This document shows, one piece after another, positions 51,143-60,447 of a DNA stretch of 64,000 bases. Within the stretch, counting starts at the first letter, position 1. Each line of letters starts with the position of its first letter. Made by a program: the position numbers and the translations under genes. Under the pieces are notes generated by a model. That model was not told where the DNA came from and did not search any database. It saw only the letters and a list, made by a program, of their open reading frames with translations. This stretch comes from Nocardia asiatica NBRC 100129 (GTDB lineage: Bacteria; Actinomycetota; Actinomycetes; Mycobacteriales; Mycobacteriaceae): contig NZ_BAFS01000250.1 in assembly GCF_000308415.1 (NCBI RefSeq), forward strand, positions 34,281 through 98,280, written 5' to 3'.

Positions 51143-52067
51143 TCAGTGCTCCCCGCAGGTTCGAATCCTGCCGAGGGCACCACCAACATGGGCAACTTTT
51201 TCAGTTGTTGCCCTACCTGTGACGGGCCGTGTGCTGGTTTGGTTTGATGCTGGCGGCGGCTCGACGGCGGGCTCCGGGGGTGCAAGTGCGGTCAGCGCGG
51301 CGGTGGCTTGTGCGGCGGCGGGGAGTGTCTCCGTGGTCAGTGTGGCGTGGATGGTGGCACGTTTGGCGTTGTGGTCGTAGACGATCTTGAGACCGAACGC
51401 CTCGTACAGGTCGCGTTGCAGGGCGTCGGGGGCGTTGGTGAGTTGCAGCGCGAGTCGGGGTAGGTCTTCGATCAGGTCGGGCTCGTTCGGTGGTCGTCGG
51501 GCGGCCTGTTCGCGCAGTGCCTCCAGAGCGGTGTTCTTGGTTCGGCGTTCGTGTTCGAGTTCAGCGAACCGGTGACGCAGTCGTCCGGCCCAGGCGTCAG
51601 CTGTCTCGTCACCGCTGGAGAAGCTGCGGGATTCGCGCTCGTCGAGGAGGTTGTTCTGACGGCGGGTGATCTCGGCGACTGCCTTCTCGATCGCGGCGAT
51701 CTGCTGTTGGATGTCGTCGCGGTCGCTGGAGTCGTGGTCGCGTAGTTGGTGGCGTAGCAGCACGGCGCGGTCGGGACCGAACACGCGCTCATTGAAGAAG
51801 GTTTGTACGCATTCCAGTAGCGCGTCTTCGCGCACGTACACCGTCGGGGGGTGGTCGGCGTACGCCTCGGGGTTGCCGACGCGGTCGAGTTGCGGCTGGC
51901 AGGTGTAGTAGCCGTAGCCCTTACGGGTTTTGCCGAACATACGTTTGTGGCATTGCTGGTGGTGCACGTAGTAGCGCAGCACGTAGGGGTGGCGGGGGGT
52001 TGCGTCCAGCAGAGTGGTGTACCAGCGGCTTCGGCGCGAATGCCTGAGCGTGTCGTAGCCGGATAGT
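51143..52067 (-). pseudogene. C-terminal remnant of a large serine recombinase
   Basis: The open frame encodes about 300 residues resembling only the C-terminal half of a large serine recombinase: a zinc-ribbon segment (RYYVHHQQCHKRMFGKTRKGYG, with further Cys in YYTCQP), then the coiled-coil region (RQNNLLDERESRSFSSGDETADAWAGRLR). There is no catalytic serine domain. The N-terminal part is lost where the IS256 element begins. The last codons (GALGRIRTCGEH) are translated from the tRNA 3' fragment, so two integration events share this locus. Confidence 0.75.
51155..51182 (+). other. tRNA 3' end: attachment core of the integrated element
   Basis: GCAGG (51155-51159), TTCGAAT (51160-51166) and CCTGC (51167-51171) form a perfect T-arm, followed by CGAGGGC and ACCA as the 3' acceptor strand. 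No matching 5' half (GCCCTCG acceptor strand) lies before it, so it is only the 3' part of a tRNA gene. Tyrosine integrases of this type use such sites. The isoacceptor is not certain; arginine-type tRNAs share this arm. Confidence 0.75.
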
Positions 52068-53392
52068 GGGCGGTCACCGCGTGATCCTTCTTGAACCGCC
52101 AAGCTCAACGAAGGAGAAGTTCACGCGATGACCAGGATCAAGCCTATCGAGGCGAGTGAGTCGTTCGCCGATCAACTCGCCGTCAACAGCCCTGACCTGC
52201 TGCGGGAGATGGTGTCGATGTTCGTGCAGCAGCTGATGAGCACCGAGGCCGACGCCCTGTGTGGTGCCGACTACGGCGAACGGTCCAGCGAGCGGGTCAA
52301 TTCCCGGAACGGCTATCGCCACCGTGAATTCGACACCCGCGTCGGAACGATCGATGTCGCGATCCCGAAACTGCGTCAGGGTAGCTACTTCCCGGACTGG
52401 CTGCTCGAACGCCGCAAACGCGCCGAACGAGCGCTGACCTCGGTGGTGGCGACCTGCTACCTGCTGGGTGTTTCCACCCGCCGGATGGAGAAGTTGGTCG
52501 AGTCACTGGGCATCACCAGCCTGTCCAAATCGCAGGTGTCGATGATGGCCCGCGACCTCGACGCCCAGGTCGGAGCGTTCCGCACCCGCCCCCTCGACCA
52601 AGGCCCGTACACCTTCGTCGCCGCCGACGCGCTGGTGCTGAAAGTGCGGGAGAGCGGCCGTGTGGTCAACGTCCACGCCCTGGTCGCGACCGGCGTCAAC
52701 GCCGAGGGCTACCGAGAAATCCTGGGCCTGCAGGTGAGCTCCGGTGAGGACGGCGCCGGCTGGCTGGCGTTCTTCCGTGATCTGGTCGCCCGCGGCCTGA
52801 GCGGAGTCCAGCTCGTCACCTCCGACGCCCTCTCCGGGTTGGTCGCCGCGATCGGGGCGACCTTGCCGGGTGCTTCCTGGCAGCGGTGTCGCACCCATTA
52901 CACGGTGAACTTGATGAGCGTCTGCCCGAAAACCTCCTGGCCTTGGGTCCGCACCCTTCTGCACTCGGTGTTCGACCAAGCCGACACTGAATCGGTTGCA
53001 GCACAATACGATCGGACGCTCGACGCGCTGACCGAGAAGCTGCCGAAAGTCGCCGCCCACCTCGACGCAGCGCGAGCGGACCTGCTGGCATTCACTGCCT
53101 TTCCCAAGCAGATCTGGCGTCAGATCTGGTCGAACAACCCACAGGAACGGCTGAACAAAGAGATCCGCCGCCGCACCGACGTCGTCGGCATCTTCCCCGA
53201 CCGCACTGCGATCATCCGTCTCGTCGGCGCGGTCCTGGCCGAACAACACGACGAATGGATCGAAGGCCGCCGCTACCTCGGACTCGACGTCCTGGCCCGT
53301 TCCCGCGGGCTGACCGACACCGACGAACAGGAGGAAACCGCCCCAGCCGCCCTCACCGCCTGACCCACAACCGGATCATGCAGTGACCGCCC
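52068..53392 (+). mobile_element. IS256-family insertion sequence
   Basis: This is a 1325-base unit. The left inverted repeat at 52068-52087 (GGGCGGTCACCGCGTGATCC) matches the reverse complement of the right repeat at 53373-53392 at 18 of 20 positions. One transposase gene fills the interior. The flanks just outside (CGGATAGT left, AAATACAC right) are not a duplicated target, so the insertion has been altered since or is a composite end. It truncates the serine recombinase. Confidence 0.88.
52128..53363 (+). CDS. IS256-family (mutator-type) transposase
   Basis: This encodes 411 residues. Characteristic sequences are RNGYRHREFDTRVGTIDVAIPKLRQG, then TFVAADALVLKVRE carrying the first catalytic Asp, VQLVTSDALSGL carrying the second, WQRCRTHYTVNLM with the C/D(2)H motif, and SNNPQERLNKEIRRRTDVVGIFP with the Glu. 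It is intact. It works by cut-and-paste through a circular intermediate in this family. The ATG has GAAGGAG upstream. Confidence 0.94.
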   Translation: MTRIKPIEASESFADQLAVNSPDLLREMVSMFVQQLMSTEADALCGADYGERSSERVNSRNGYRHREFDTRVGTIDVAIPKLRQGSYFPDWLLERRKRAERALTSVVATCYLLGVSTRRMEKLVESLGITSLSKSQVSMMARDLDAQVGAFRTRPLDQGPYTFVAADALVLKVRESGRVVNVHALVATGVNAEGYREILGLQVSSGEDGAGWLAFFRDLVARGLSGVQLVTSDALSGLVAAIGATLPGASWQRCRTHYTVNLMSVCPKTSWPWVRTLLHSVFDQADTESVAAQYDRTLDALTEKLPKVAAHLDAARADLLAFTAFPKQIWRQIWSNNPQERLNKEIRRRTDVVGIFPDRTAIIRLVGAVLAEQHDEWIEGRRYLGLDVLARSRGLTDTDEQEETAPAALTA

Positions 53393-53678
53393 AAATACAC
53401 CACGCCCCCGGACTTGACCCGATCGGGCGCGGCCGATGCAGTGCGCGTATGGGGCTCGCGTGCGCCGACGCGGCATACGCCTGCTGCCGGCAAGGGCGCT
53501 CCAGTGGATCACTATCACCCCATCGATACGAAGCCGGACATGCCCTTCAAAAACGTTGTAGCATAACGACATCGGGGATGGTGAGTCGCGACCGACCACC
53601 GCGGGGATTTCCATCATTGCTGTCGGTGGACTGTGGCACTCTCAACCTCGTCACCGTTCACCCGTTCCATGAGGACAC

Positions 53679-55745
53679 ATGACCGAGCTGATCCCCGGCG
53701 TTGGCGCCGGCTCCTTGCTGCAGTCCCAGTTGCTGGCAGATGATCGATCGACCAGGATTGGGGCTATCTACCGCCTCGACTATAACGAGGCGATCGTGCT
53801 CACCCATGACCGCTGGAAGTTCGAAGCGGGCGGCATCCCACGGTTCTCCTATCTCCTTGCGACCGCACAGGACATCAACACGCCCGAGGTCGACGACGAC
53901 GAGGTGCTCCTGCTTCGAGTCGAAGGTACCGCCGCGCTCAGCATGGAAGCTGACCTCCACGCAGTCCGAGAGGAGTCCCTCCGGGCCGCGTTGTCCCGCA
54001 AGCAAGACCCGTCGCCATCTGCGGTCCTCGATGTGGAGATGGATCCGTTCACCCGGAACCGGGTCTCCTTCACCGGTCTGAAGTGCAAGGTCTTGGGCAC
54101 CTTCTACGAGGACGACGTCGACGGGGAGAAAGTCTTGGAGTTCGGCGCCGATGTCGATAACTTCTACGCCACCTCGACCTACCGGGTCCTGAAGCCAGTC
54201 GGCGAGGGGTTGTCGACGATTGCTTCCTACCTCAAACCGACGGATCGCGAAGTGAAGCGGGTGCGCATCGGTGCCGTTCGCTACTCCGCCACCCGTAGAC
54301 GAGCGAAGGCGTCCAAGCAGGCAGATGCGGCGGTCGAGGTCAACATCCACGACTTCATCGGAAACAAGACCGCCCTCCTCGGCATGACTCGTATGGGTAA
54401 GTCGAACACAGCAAAGACCATCATCGCGCGAACGTTCATGGTGTCCGAGGATCGCCGTGCCGCGGGCAAGACGCCCATTGGTCAGGTCATCTTCGACCCA
54501 CAAGGTGAGTACGCCAACCCGAATTCCCAGGACGGGACCGAGATCGCCGCGATCGGGGAGCGACACGTCCGCATCTTCAAGTTCGGGGCCGATAATGAGC
54601 AGCCTCACGTCCGTCCGCTCGGAATCAACTTCTTCGACCCTGAGCAGATCGACGCTGTGCAAGGCCTCATCGCCGACAAGCTCCGGTCTGACGGATCATC
54701 GGGATACGTAAACGATTTTGCCTCAACTCAGTTCGGCGACGTCAAAAACGACTACTCACAGACGACACGCGCCCAGCGCGGTCGACTCCTGCTCTACGGA
54801 TGCCTGCTCCGCGCGGCCTTCCCGGTACCAGAATTTAACACTGGCACCAATTACCCATACTCTGTCCTAATCAGCATGGATAGGGACCTACGTGCTGCCA
54901 TCACCGGACATATCGGAAAAGATCCCTTCAAGTCAGCGGGGCGGCTCTGGAGAATTCAGACCGCTGACATCCGCCCCGTGATCGACGCGATCCTCGCCCT
55001 TCGAGACGCCGGGAACACGAAGGCCGATGAGTTCTGCGACGACATTCGCTGGCAGTCGACGGAGCCCATCTACACAGGCTCAACCTCGGGCTCTTCGGGC
55101 CGTGTCCGTGGGTGGCGAAACCTGATCGAACTCAAGGACTTCCATAATCCGGATACCCAACGCGACCCTGCCGAAGAGATTTATACCGAGCTGGTCCAGG
55201 GCCGTATCGTCATTGTGGACCTTCACGTCGGCACGCCAGTCATCACCCGCGTTCTGAGCGAGAACATCGTTCGCCGCATCCTTGCGAAGCAGACGGAGGT
55301 GTTTACCTCGGGCGCCGATGTCGAACCACCAGCGATCCAGGTGATGCTTGAGGAGGCGCACAACCTCTTCGCGAGCGACCGGTACAAGGACGACGCAGAT
55401 GTATGGATCAAGCTCGCGAAGGAGGCGAGCAAACTCAACCTCGGCATGACGTATGCCACCCAAGAAGTGTCGGGGGTGGCCCACCAGGTCAAGGCGAATA
55501 CCGCAAACTGGGTTGTCGCCCACCTCAACAACACCAAGGAGCTCAGCGAGCTCGGAAAATTCTACGACTTCGGGTCGTTTGCCGATGCGATCCTCTCCGC
55601 CGAGGATCGGGGCTACGTACGCCTCAAGACGCTCTCGTCGCCCTATATTGTTCCAGTCCAGATTGATCGTTACGACACCGAGCTCGTCAACCAGGCACGG
55701 GCGACCGCTGGCGACTCGCCACTGCTTACTGAGGTGCTCTTCTGA
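53679..55745 (+). CDS. herA: HerA-like DNA-translocating ATPase
   Basis: This encodes 688 residues. It has an N-terminal HAS-barrel-like region, Walker A GMTRMGKS (235-242), a VIFDPQGEY motif near 270-278, and a Walker-B-type IQVMLEEAHNLF near 540-550, followed by a GMTYATQEVSG sensor-like segment. This matches HerA/FtsK-type ATPases of the DUF87 family, which form hexameric rings on DNA. GAGGACAC precedes the ATG. It overlaps the NurA gene by one base, forming a coupled pair typical of HerA-NurA modules. Confidence 0.9.
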   Translation: MTELIPGVGAGSLLQSQLLADDRSTRIGAIYRLDYNEAIVLTHDRWKFEAGGIPRFSYLLATAQDINTPEVDDDEVLLLRVEGTAALSMEADLHAVREESLRAALSRKQDPSPSAVLDVEMDPFTRNRVSFTGLKCKVLGTFYEDDVDGEKVLEFGADVDNFYATSTYRVLKPVGEGLSTIASYLKPTDREVKRVRIGAVRYSATRRRAKASKQADAAVEVNIHDFIGNKTALLGMTRMGKSNTAKTIIARTFMVSEDRRAAGKTPIGQVIFDPQGEYANPNSQDGTEIAAIGERHVRIFKFGADNEQPHVRPLGINFFDPEQIDAVQGLIADKLRSDGSSGYVNDFASTQFGDVKNDYSQTTRAQRGRLLLYGCLLRAAFPVPEFNTGTNYPYSVLISMDRDLRAAITGHIGKDPFKSAGRLWRIQTADIRPVIDAILALRDAGNTKADEFCDDIRWQSTEPIYTGSTSGSSGRVRGWRNLIELKDFHNPDTQRDPAEEIYTELVQGRIVIVDLHVGTPVITRVLSENIVRRILAKQTEVFTSGADVEPPAIQVMLEEAHNLFASDRYKDDADVWIKLAKEASKLNLGMTYATQEVSGVAHQVKANTANWVVAHLNNTKELSELGKFYDFGSFADAILSAEDRGYVRLKTLSSPYIVPVQIDRYDTELVNQARATAGDSPLLTEVLF

Positions 55746-57139
55746 TGCCGTATGAGACGGTCGTCGGCACCCACGAAATCGCCTCGCGATTGAGCCACTC
55801 CACGGCCGCAGTCCGCGCAGTCGCTGACCAGCGCACGTTCCACGTCCCCGCCGAGGCGCTCCGTGGCCTCGATGAGGTGAGGAAGCGAATCCGAACGCGA
55901 ACGGACTTTGCTTTCCCGGCGTCAGAAGTCCAGCTCACCTCGGCGATCGCCGTCGACGGGTCGTACGTCGTCGAGCAGATCAGAGACGGCCTGCCATCCG
56001 TGTACTACGGATTCGCCCAAGCAGCTGCCGCATACGTCGACCTGGGGATCATGGAAACTCAGAAGGCAGAGCGCTTCGTCGACCCCTACGAGATCAACCG
56101 GGCCGTGAACTCCGCGTTGGTCACCCTGGACCTTCCCGTCGCCGGCGCCTATACGCGTGAAGGTGTCGACATCGCGACCTCTTGGCGTGAAGCGATTGAT
56201 CAGCTCTTTCGACTCAAAAAGATCGAGGTGAACCGGCTCGATCAGACCCTCCTCGACCTGCTGTTCATGCTCCACGGGAAACCGGGAGATCCAGCCCCAC
56301 ACGTTCCGGTCAACTGCCCTAAACGGGACTGCCAAAAGGATGTCCCGGTGCCCCCAGCCGGCGTCAAATGCCACGCGTGCGGCGAGCACTTGTTCCCGAC
56401 CGACGTGCTACGCATTCACGAAGAGGTGGGGGAAGAGGGAACGAACCAGTCAGCCCTGAGTCGCCTGATGTCCGTGGTAGAACTCCTCGTATTGGTGGGA
56501 CTTGCGACTCTGCTGTGGGGGCAGTCTCGCAGGGAGATCCTGCCGCAGACACTGTTCATCGTCGATGGCCCGCTCGCGATGTACGGGCCCCCGGCAAAGC
56601 TGAGGGGTTGGGCGCTGGAGTATTTCCAGCACATGGCCAAGGCCTCACCCCGGAGTGCCCCGTACGTCTGCGGCCTGGAAAAGACCGGCGCAATGGTCGA
56701 TTACGCCCGCCAACTCGCTCGACACGACATTCTTGCCCCTGGCGATCTCCTCGTCTGCGACGCCGACATCATCGGCCGCGTCACCAACGCGACCAACGCT
56801 CTTGGATACGGCAAGGAGACTTACTGGGGTCGCAAGTTCATCTACCGGACGCTGGACGGGCGCATTGTCGTACCTACCGTTATGCCGCCAACTGGATCTC
56901 CCTACGACACCAACGGCGGGCTCAGTGACCCCCAGAACTACCCGACACTGCCCGCCATCCTTGACGTCATCGACCGAACAGGTTCCTCGATGTACATCGA
57001 TGGGATCATTCCTGTCGCCGCCGCGCACGGCAAGGCTGCCTTCCCGATCGGTGTCGGCACGGACGTCCTTCGCCTCGTTGCGACCAAAAGACTCGGTCTC
57101 GATGCTCAGGCCGACAACCCGATAACTTATTCCAGGTGA
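55745..57139 (+). CDS. nurA: NurA-like nuclease with zinc ribbon
   Basis: This encodes 464 residues. The NurA acids appear as AIAVDGSY (Asp71) and LFIVDGPL (Asp274), with a further Asp in LLVCDADIIGR. A zinc-ribbon-like element is CPKRDC at 191-196 with CHAC at 209-212. NurA is a 5'-3' single- and double-strand exonuclease that works with HerA to resect DNA. The length exceeds archaeal NurA (about 340), mainly through the metal-binding insert. It overlaps the HerA gene by one base and the methylase gene by four. Confidence 0.85.
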   Translation: MPYETVVGTHEIASRLSHSTAAVRAVADQRTFHVPAEALRGLDEVRKRIRTRTDFAFPASEVQLTSAIAVDGSYVVEQIRDGLPSVYYGFAQAAAAYVDLGIMETQKAERFVDPYEINRAVNSALVTLDLPVAGAYTREGVDIATSWREAIDQLFRLKKIEVNRLDQTLLDLLFMLHGKPGDPAPHVPVNCPKRDCQKDVPVPPAGVKCHACGEHLFPTDVLRIHEEVGEEGTNQSALSRLMSVVELLVLVGLATLLWGQSRREILPQTLFIVDGPLAMYGPPAKLRGWALEYFQHMAKASPRSAPYVCGLEKTGAMVDYARQLARHDILAPGDLLVCDADIIGRVTNATNALGYGKETYWGRKFIYRTLDGRIVVPTVMPPTGSPYDTNGGLSDPQNYPTLPAILDVIDRTGSSMYIDGIIPVAAAHGKAAFPIGVGTDVLRLVATKRLGLDAQADNPITYSR

Positions 57140-58311
57140 ACCGAGTGGTTGGCGCGAGCGCCAAACAGCGTCCCGATCCGAACCTCGTTGCAATCGCCGA
57201 CCAGCCCCGGAAGATCAGCGCTGCGCCCGCGACGATCGAGCACTCGCTCGCACGGGGCCGATACCAGAGCCCGCTACGTTATCCCGGGGCCAAGGGCGGC
57301 CTGGCAACAGTCATCGGCGAAATGATTACTGCGGCCGAGACCTCGCAGCAGGTTCACCGCGTCGAACTGCTCGTCGAGCCGTTCGCCGGCGGCGCGTCGA
57401 CCGCCTTGCGTCTTGTCGGCGCCGGCATCGTCGATCGAGCACTCCTGGCGGATGCCGACCCTCTCGTAGCAGCATTTTGGCAGGTCGCTGCCGGACGTAC
57501 CGACGAACTGATCGACCGTATCACCGATGAGCACAAACGCTTTATCGCGCCCGGCGGTGCGACCGCCCTTGAGCGCTGGGACCACTGGCGATTCTGGAAT
57601 CCTGCCCCCGGCTGCAGCCGGGCAGCGACCGACTTGGAACTCGCGACGAAGTGCCTGTTCCTGAATCGGACCACGTTCTCCGGAATCCTGCACGGACAAG
57701 CCGGGCCGATCGGCGGCCGCGCCCAGACCTCCGCCTACGGAATCGGGTGCCGATTCAACCTAGAGCCCCTCACCGAGCGCCTCCGTTATGTCGGCCACCT
57801 CTACGACACCGGCCGCATCATCGATGTCTGGCGCGCCGACTGGCGGGAAACCCTCAGCGGGGTTGCGTCTCACTACAAGACATTGCTCCCGAACCGTGTG
57901 GTCGCCTACCTTGATCCCCCGTACCTCTCGAAGTCCGGCAAGCTTTATCGGCGCTCGTTCGACTCGACCAACAACTCCGCTGAGGCTGACCTTGACTGGG
58001 TGTCGATGTTTCAACACGAAAGGCTCGCGGAATACCTGCGTCGCCACATTCAGTTCCGGTGGATCTTGTCTTACGACTTTGACGCGCGCCTTCTCAAGGA
58101 CGACGCCCTCTACGCCGCGAAGCGCATGCATCCCGACAAGGATAGCCGGGAACTACTGGGCACCAAGGCGTGGCGGATCGTGAGGAGAACCGTCACACTG
58201 AACTACACCGCATCGTCACGCAACGGGCGCGGTCCAGCGCAGGAACTTCTCCTGACCACGTTGCCATCGGAGACCGTTCCATCGAATGAGGATCTGCGCG
58301 CCATAGATTAA
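57136..58311 (+). CDS. Dam-like (D12-class) adenine-N6 methyltransferase
   Basis: This encodes 391 residues from a GTG that overlaps the NurA stop by four bases. The AdoMet motif SPLRYPGAKGGL (45-56) and the catalytic DPPY (260-263) are both typical of the D12 family, as is LVEPFAGGAS (79-88). It methylates adenine in a short palindrome. In the HerA-NurA operon it may mark host DNA so that the nuclease acts only on unmodified DNA. The N-terminal 40 residues are an extension not seen in E. coli Dam. Confidence 0.9.
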   Translation: MNRVVGASAKQRPDPNLVAIADQPRKISAAPATIEHSLARGRYQSPLRYPGAKGGLATVIGEMITAAETSQQVHRVELLVEPFAGGASTALRLVGAGIVDRALLADADPLVAAFWQVAAGRTDELIDRITDEHKRFIAPGGATALERWDHWRFWNPAPGCSRAATDLELATKCLFLNRTTFSGILHGQAGPIGGRAQTSAYGIGCRFNLEPLTERLRYVGHLYDTGRIIDVWRADWRETLSGVASHYKTLLPNRVVAYLDPPYLSKSGKLYRRSFDSTNNSAEADLDWVSMFQHERLAEYLRRHIQFRWILSYDFDARLLKDDALYAAKRMHPDKDSRELLGTKAWRIVRRTVTLNYTASSRNGRGPAQELLLTTLPSETVPSNEDLRAID

Positions 58312-58419
58312 ACCGGCTTCGTGATGGCCTGCCCGCATACCGTGGTGCGGCGAGCCGAGCGGTCTGATCCGCAGCTCTGGCCGACCAGAGCCAAACACGT
58401 AAAGAGGAGCCGAGGAGCC

Positions 58420-59736
58420 TTACAGAGTCAAGCCGATACCGAGGTGCTCCGCCATCGCCTTCACCAGGCCATCACCGTCAATCAATTGAATTCGATCGTG
58501 TCGAAGAGAAGATTCACGAGCGGACGCTGTGAACCCTCCTGTTGTCACGAGGATCCCCTCGCAAAATTTCCTGCGGGCTACGAGGTCGACGAATGATAGA
58601 ACCGTGTCTGCCCCTATCGCGTTGCTTACGTGCTTGACCTGAACGACGCAAATCCTGTGCTCCGGCGAGTCATCGATCAGGACAAAGTCTCCGCCCGTGT
58701 CGACCGAGCTTGGGGCAGCCGCGCCCCACCCCATCTTCGTAAACAACGCTTGAGTCATTATCTCAAGCTCGGCGGTACGTATTTTTCGCAAGTTCAGAGG
58801 ATAGCGGTTAAACCACGGATACCTGCCCAGAACTTCGTCGATCTTGTAGCTCGCAACGATATTGCCCGCCCAATCCTCGTCGGGCACGTAACATGAAACG
58901 TGCCTCAAATCGAGCCCCGTGTCACCCCACCATATCCTACGCTCTGACTCGCGGTCGTCTACCTCGACGCCATCCAACTCGTCAGTGAAACCACTTTTTC
59001 GTAGTCGAAATTTCACCTCCGATTCAGAGGCACCGCAGCACCATGCAATGACGATATCTCTGGGCCAGTGCGACCACGTGTGCGCCAGACCGTGCGTAGT
59101 GCCTATCCGCCGCAGTATTCCGGGCCTCCTCAGCAATCGGCTGAGGACGAGGTCACGCCGGTGCGCTCCGGGAGTGTCGAATGTTCTCGACCAACTGTGC
59201 AGATAGTCATCTTCCTTCTCATGGATTGGGTCGGGATGGTCGTGCCAGATCGCGTCGTAGTGGCCGTCGTCGGATGACACGGGTCGCAAGGAGAAGCCAG
59301 ATGGCACCCGAAGGACTAGCCCAGCGGTCGACAAGGAATCGGCGAGCACGAGCAGTCCGTCTTTGAGACTGCGGGGACGCAAGCCCGGAACGCCCCGTAG
59401 TCCACCATAGTTATGGTCGTGGTACGGCAGGAGTCGGTGAACAACTGCATACGCCATTGCGGGATGCGGCTCAAGCCACAGGAATCCCTCTTGCACGGAT
59501 TTGGCCTTCTGGATCCCCAGTAGTGCTCCGTCCAGTTGGCTATCACCAAACGCTTCGGCCAGTTCATGCGCCGCAATGGCTTCGAGTCTCCTCTGATCTG
59601 TGGTCGATGCCTCAGGCACCGGCCGTTGTCGGCTGATCAGCCCCTGATCGAACCACCTCTGACTCTCGACGTAGCTTATGCCGGTGGCAGCAGAACAAAT
59701 TCTTGCCGTCTGAGCCCTGTTCGACGACTTAGTCAC
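58420..59736 (-). CDS. Mrr-like restriction endonuclease
   Basis: GTG 59736 (TKSSNRAQTAR) is the start, with GGAG about ten bases upstream and an eight-base overlap with the small upstream gene; the earlier reading to 59823 lacks a ribosome site. It encodes 438 residues. The C-terminal Mrr_cat domain has GGDFVLIDDSPEHRICVVQVK with Asp350, Gln366 and Lys368, then EGILVTTGGFTASARE near 394-409. The long N-terminal region is helical and may sense DNA. It is convergent with the Dam-like gene. Confidence 0.82.
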   Translation of the reverse strand: MTKSSNRAQTARICSAATGISYVESQRWFDQGLISRQRPVPEASTTDQRRLEAIAAHELAEAFGDSQLDGALLGIQKAKSVQEGFLWLEPHPAMAYAVVHRLLPYHDHNYGGLRGVPGLRPRSLKDGLLVLADSLSTAGLVLRVPSGFSLRPVSSDDGHYDAIWHDHPDPIHEKEDDYLHSWSRTFDTPGAHRRDLVLSRLLRRPGILRRIGTTHGLAHTWSHWPRDIVIAWCCGASESEVKFRLRKSGFTDELDGVEVDDRESERRIWWGDTGLDLRHVSCYVPDEDWAGNIVASYKIDEVLGRYPWFNRYPLNLRKIRTAELEIMTQALFTKMGWGAAAPSSVDTGGDFVLIDDSPEHRICVVQVKHVSNAIGADTVLSFVDLVARRKFCEGILVTTGGFTASARESSLRHDRIQLIDGDGLVKAMAEHLGIGLTL

Positions 59737-59965
59737 GCTCTTCTCCAAGCGCCGCAGTCCGGCGGCGGCGCGAGGTCCGGTAGGGCCGATGACCCGCAGC
59801 CAGGACACCGACCAAGCGCGCACTCAAATCCGCTCGTTGATCCGAATCACAGTCTTCCACCAAGGACTTCGCCGTGCGCACGATCACTATTACACGAACG
59901 GCCCTCGTCAGCACGACAACGCAAGGCACCAAGGCCATGAGCGAGGTAGGTCCGAGCACGGACAT
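59729..59965 (-). CDS. Small membrane protein coupled to the Mrr-like gene
   Basis: This encodes 78 residues from an ATG with GGAGG eight bases upstream. The N-terminus has a hydrophobic helix (SLMALVPCVVVLTRAVRVIVIV) and a basic tail. The TAA stop lies inside the GTG start of the endonuclease gene, which implies coupling. It may tether or regulate the endonuclease. Unknown family. Confidence 0.55.
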   Translation of the reverse strand: MSVLGPTSLMALVPCVVVLTRAVRVIVIVRTAKSLVEDCDSDQRADLSARLVGVLAAGHRPYRTSRRRRTAALGEERD

Positions 59966-60447
59966 GCCACATCCTCCGTGCTGTCCGGCTCAGCAGTCAG
60001 AGGCAGGTACATGGATCCTGCGCAACACAATCGGCTTCTCTGCACACGTGTGGAGCGTAAGCATCCTTGAGACTCGTTGCAGGACATGCCGGAGACCCAC
60101 AACATCGAGCCGCGCCCCCGTGCTGGGCACCACCAGAATATAGCCGATCGATGCGGATCCACGACCCCGCAGGATGCCGACCGCGGGTCGTCGCCGTTCG
60201 CATGTTAGACCACGCTTCGCCCAGACCATCAGCTAAAGCCGCCTGACCGACTCCGGCAGGGCATACGATCTGTCAGGCGGGATACGTACCCAAGATCACC
60301 AAGCGTTTTCCAGTTGCGCATATGTTGTGTGTTCTGCCGATTACCGGCACCTGCGACGCTCGATGAAACATGCACCCGACATTTGTCGAGGTCATGACCT
60401 TCGGGAAGATCGAAGCCCGGGGCTTTCGGCTGGCTACCCGCTGCTGC
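59966..60447. other. Gap with a 9-bp inverted repeat
   Basis: This stretch of about 480 bases shows no supported gene. CCGCCTGAC (60239-60247) pairs perfectly with GTCAGGCGG (60272-60280) around 24 bases. It may be the terminator region of the broken gene that ends at 60448. The other open frames in it are short and lack ribosome sites. Confidence 0.45.
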
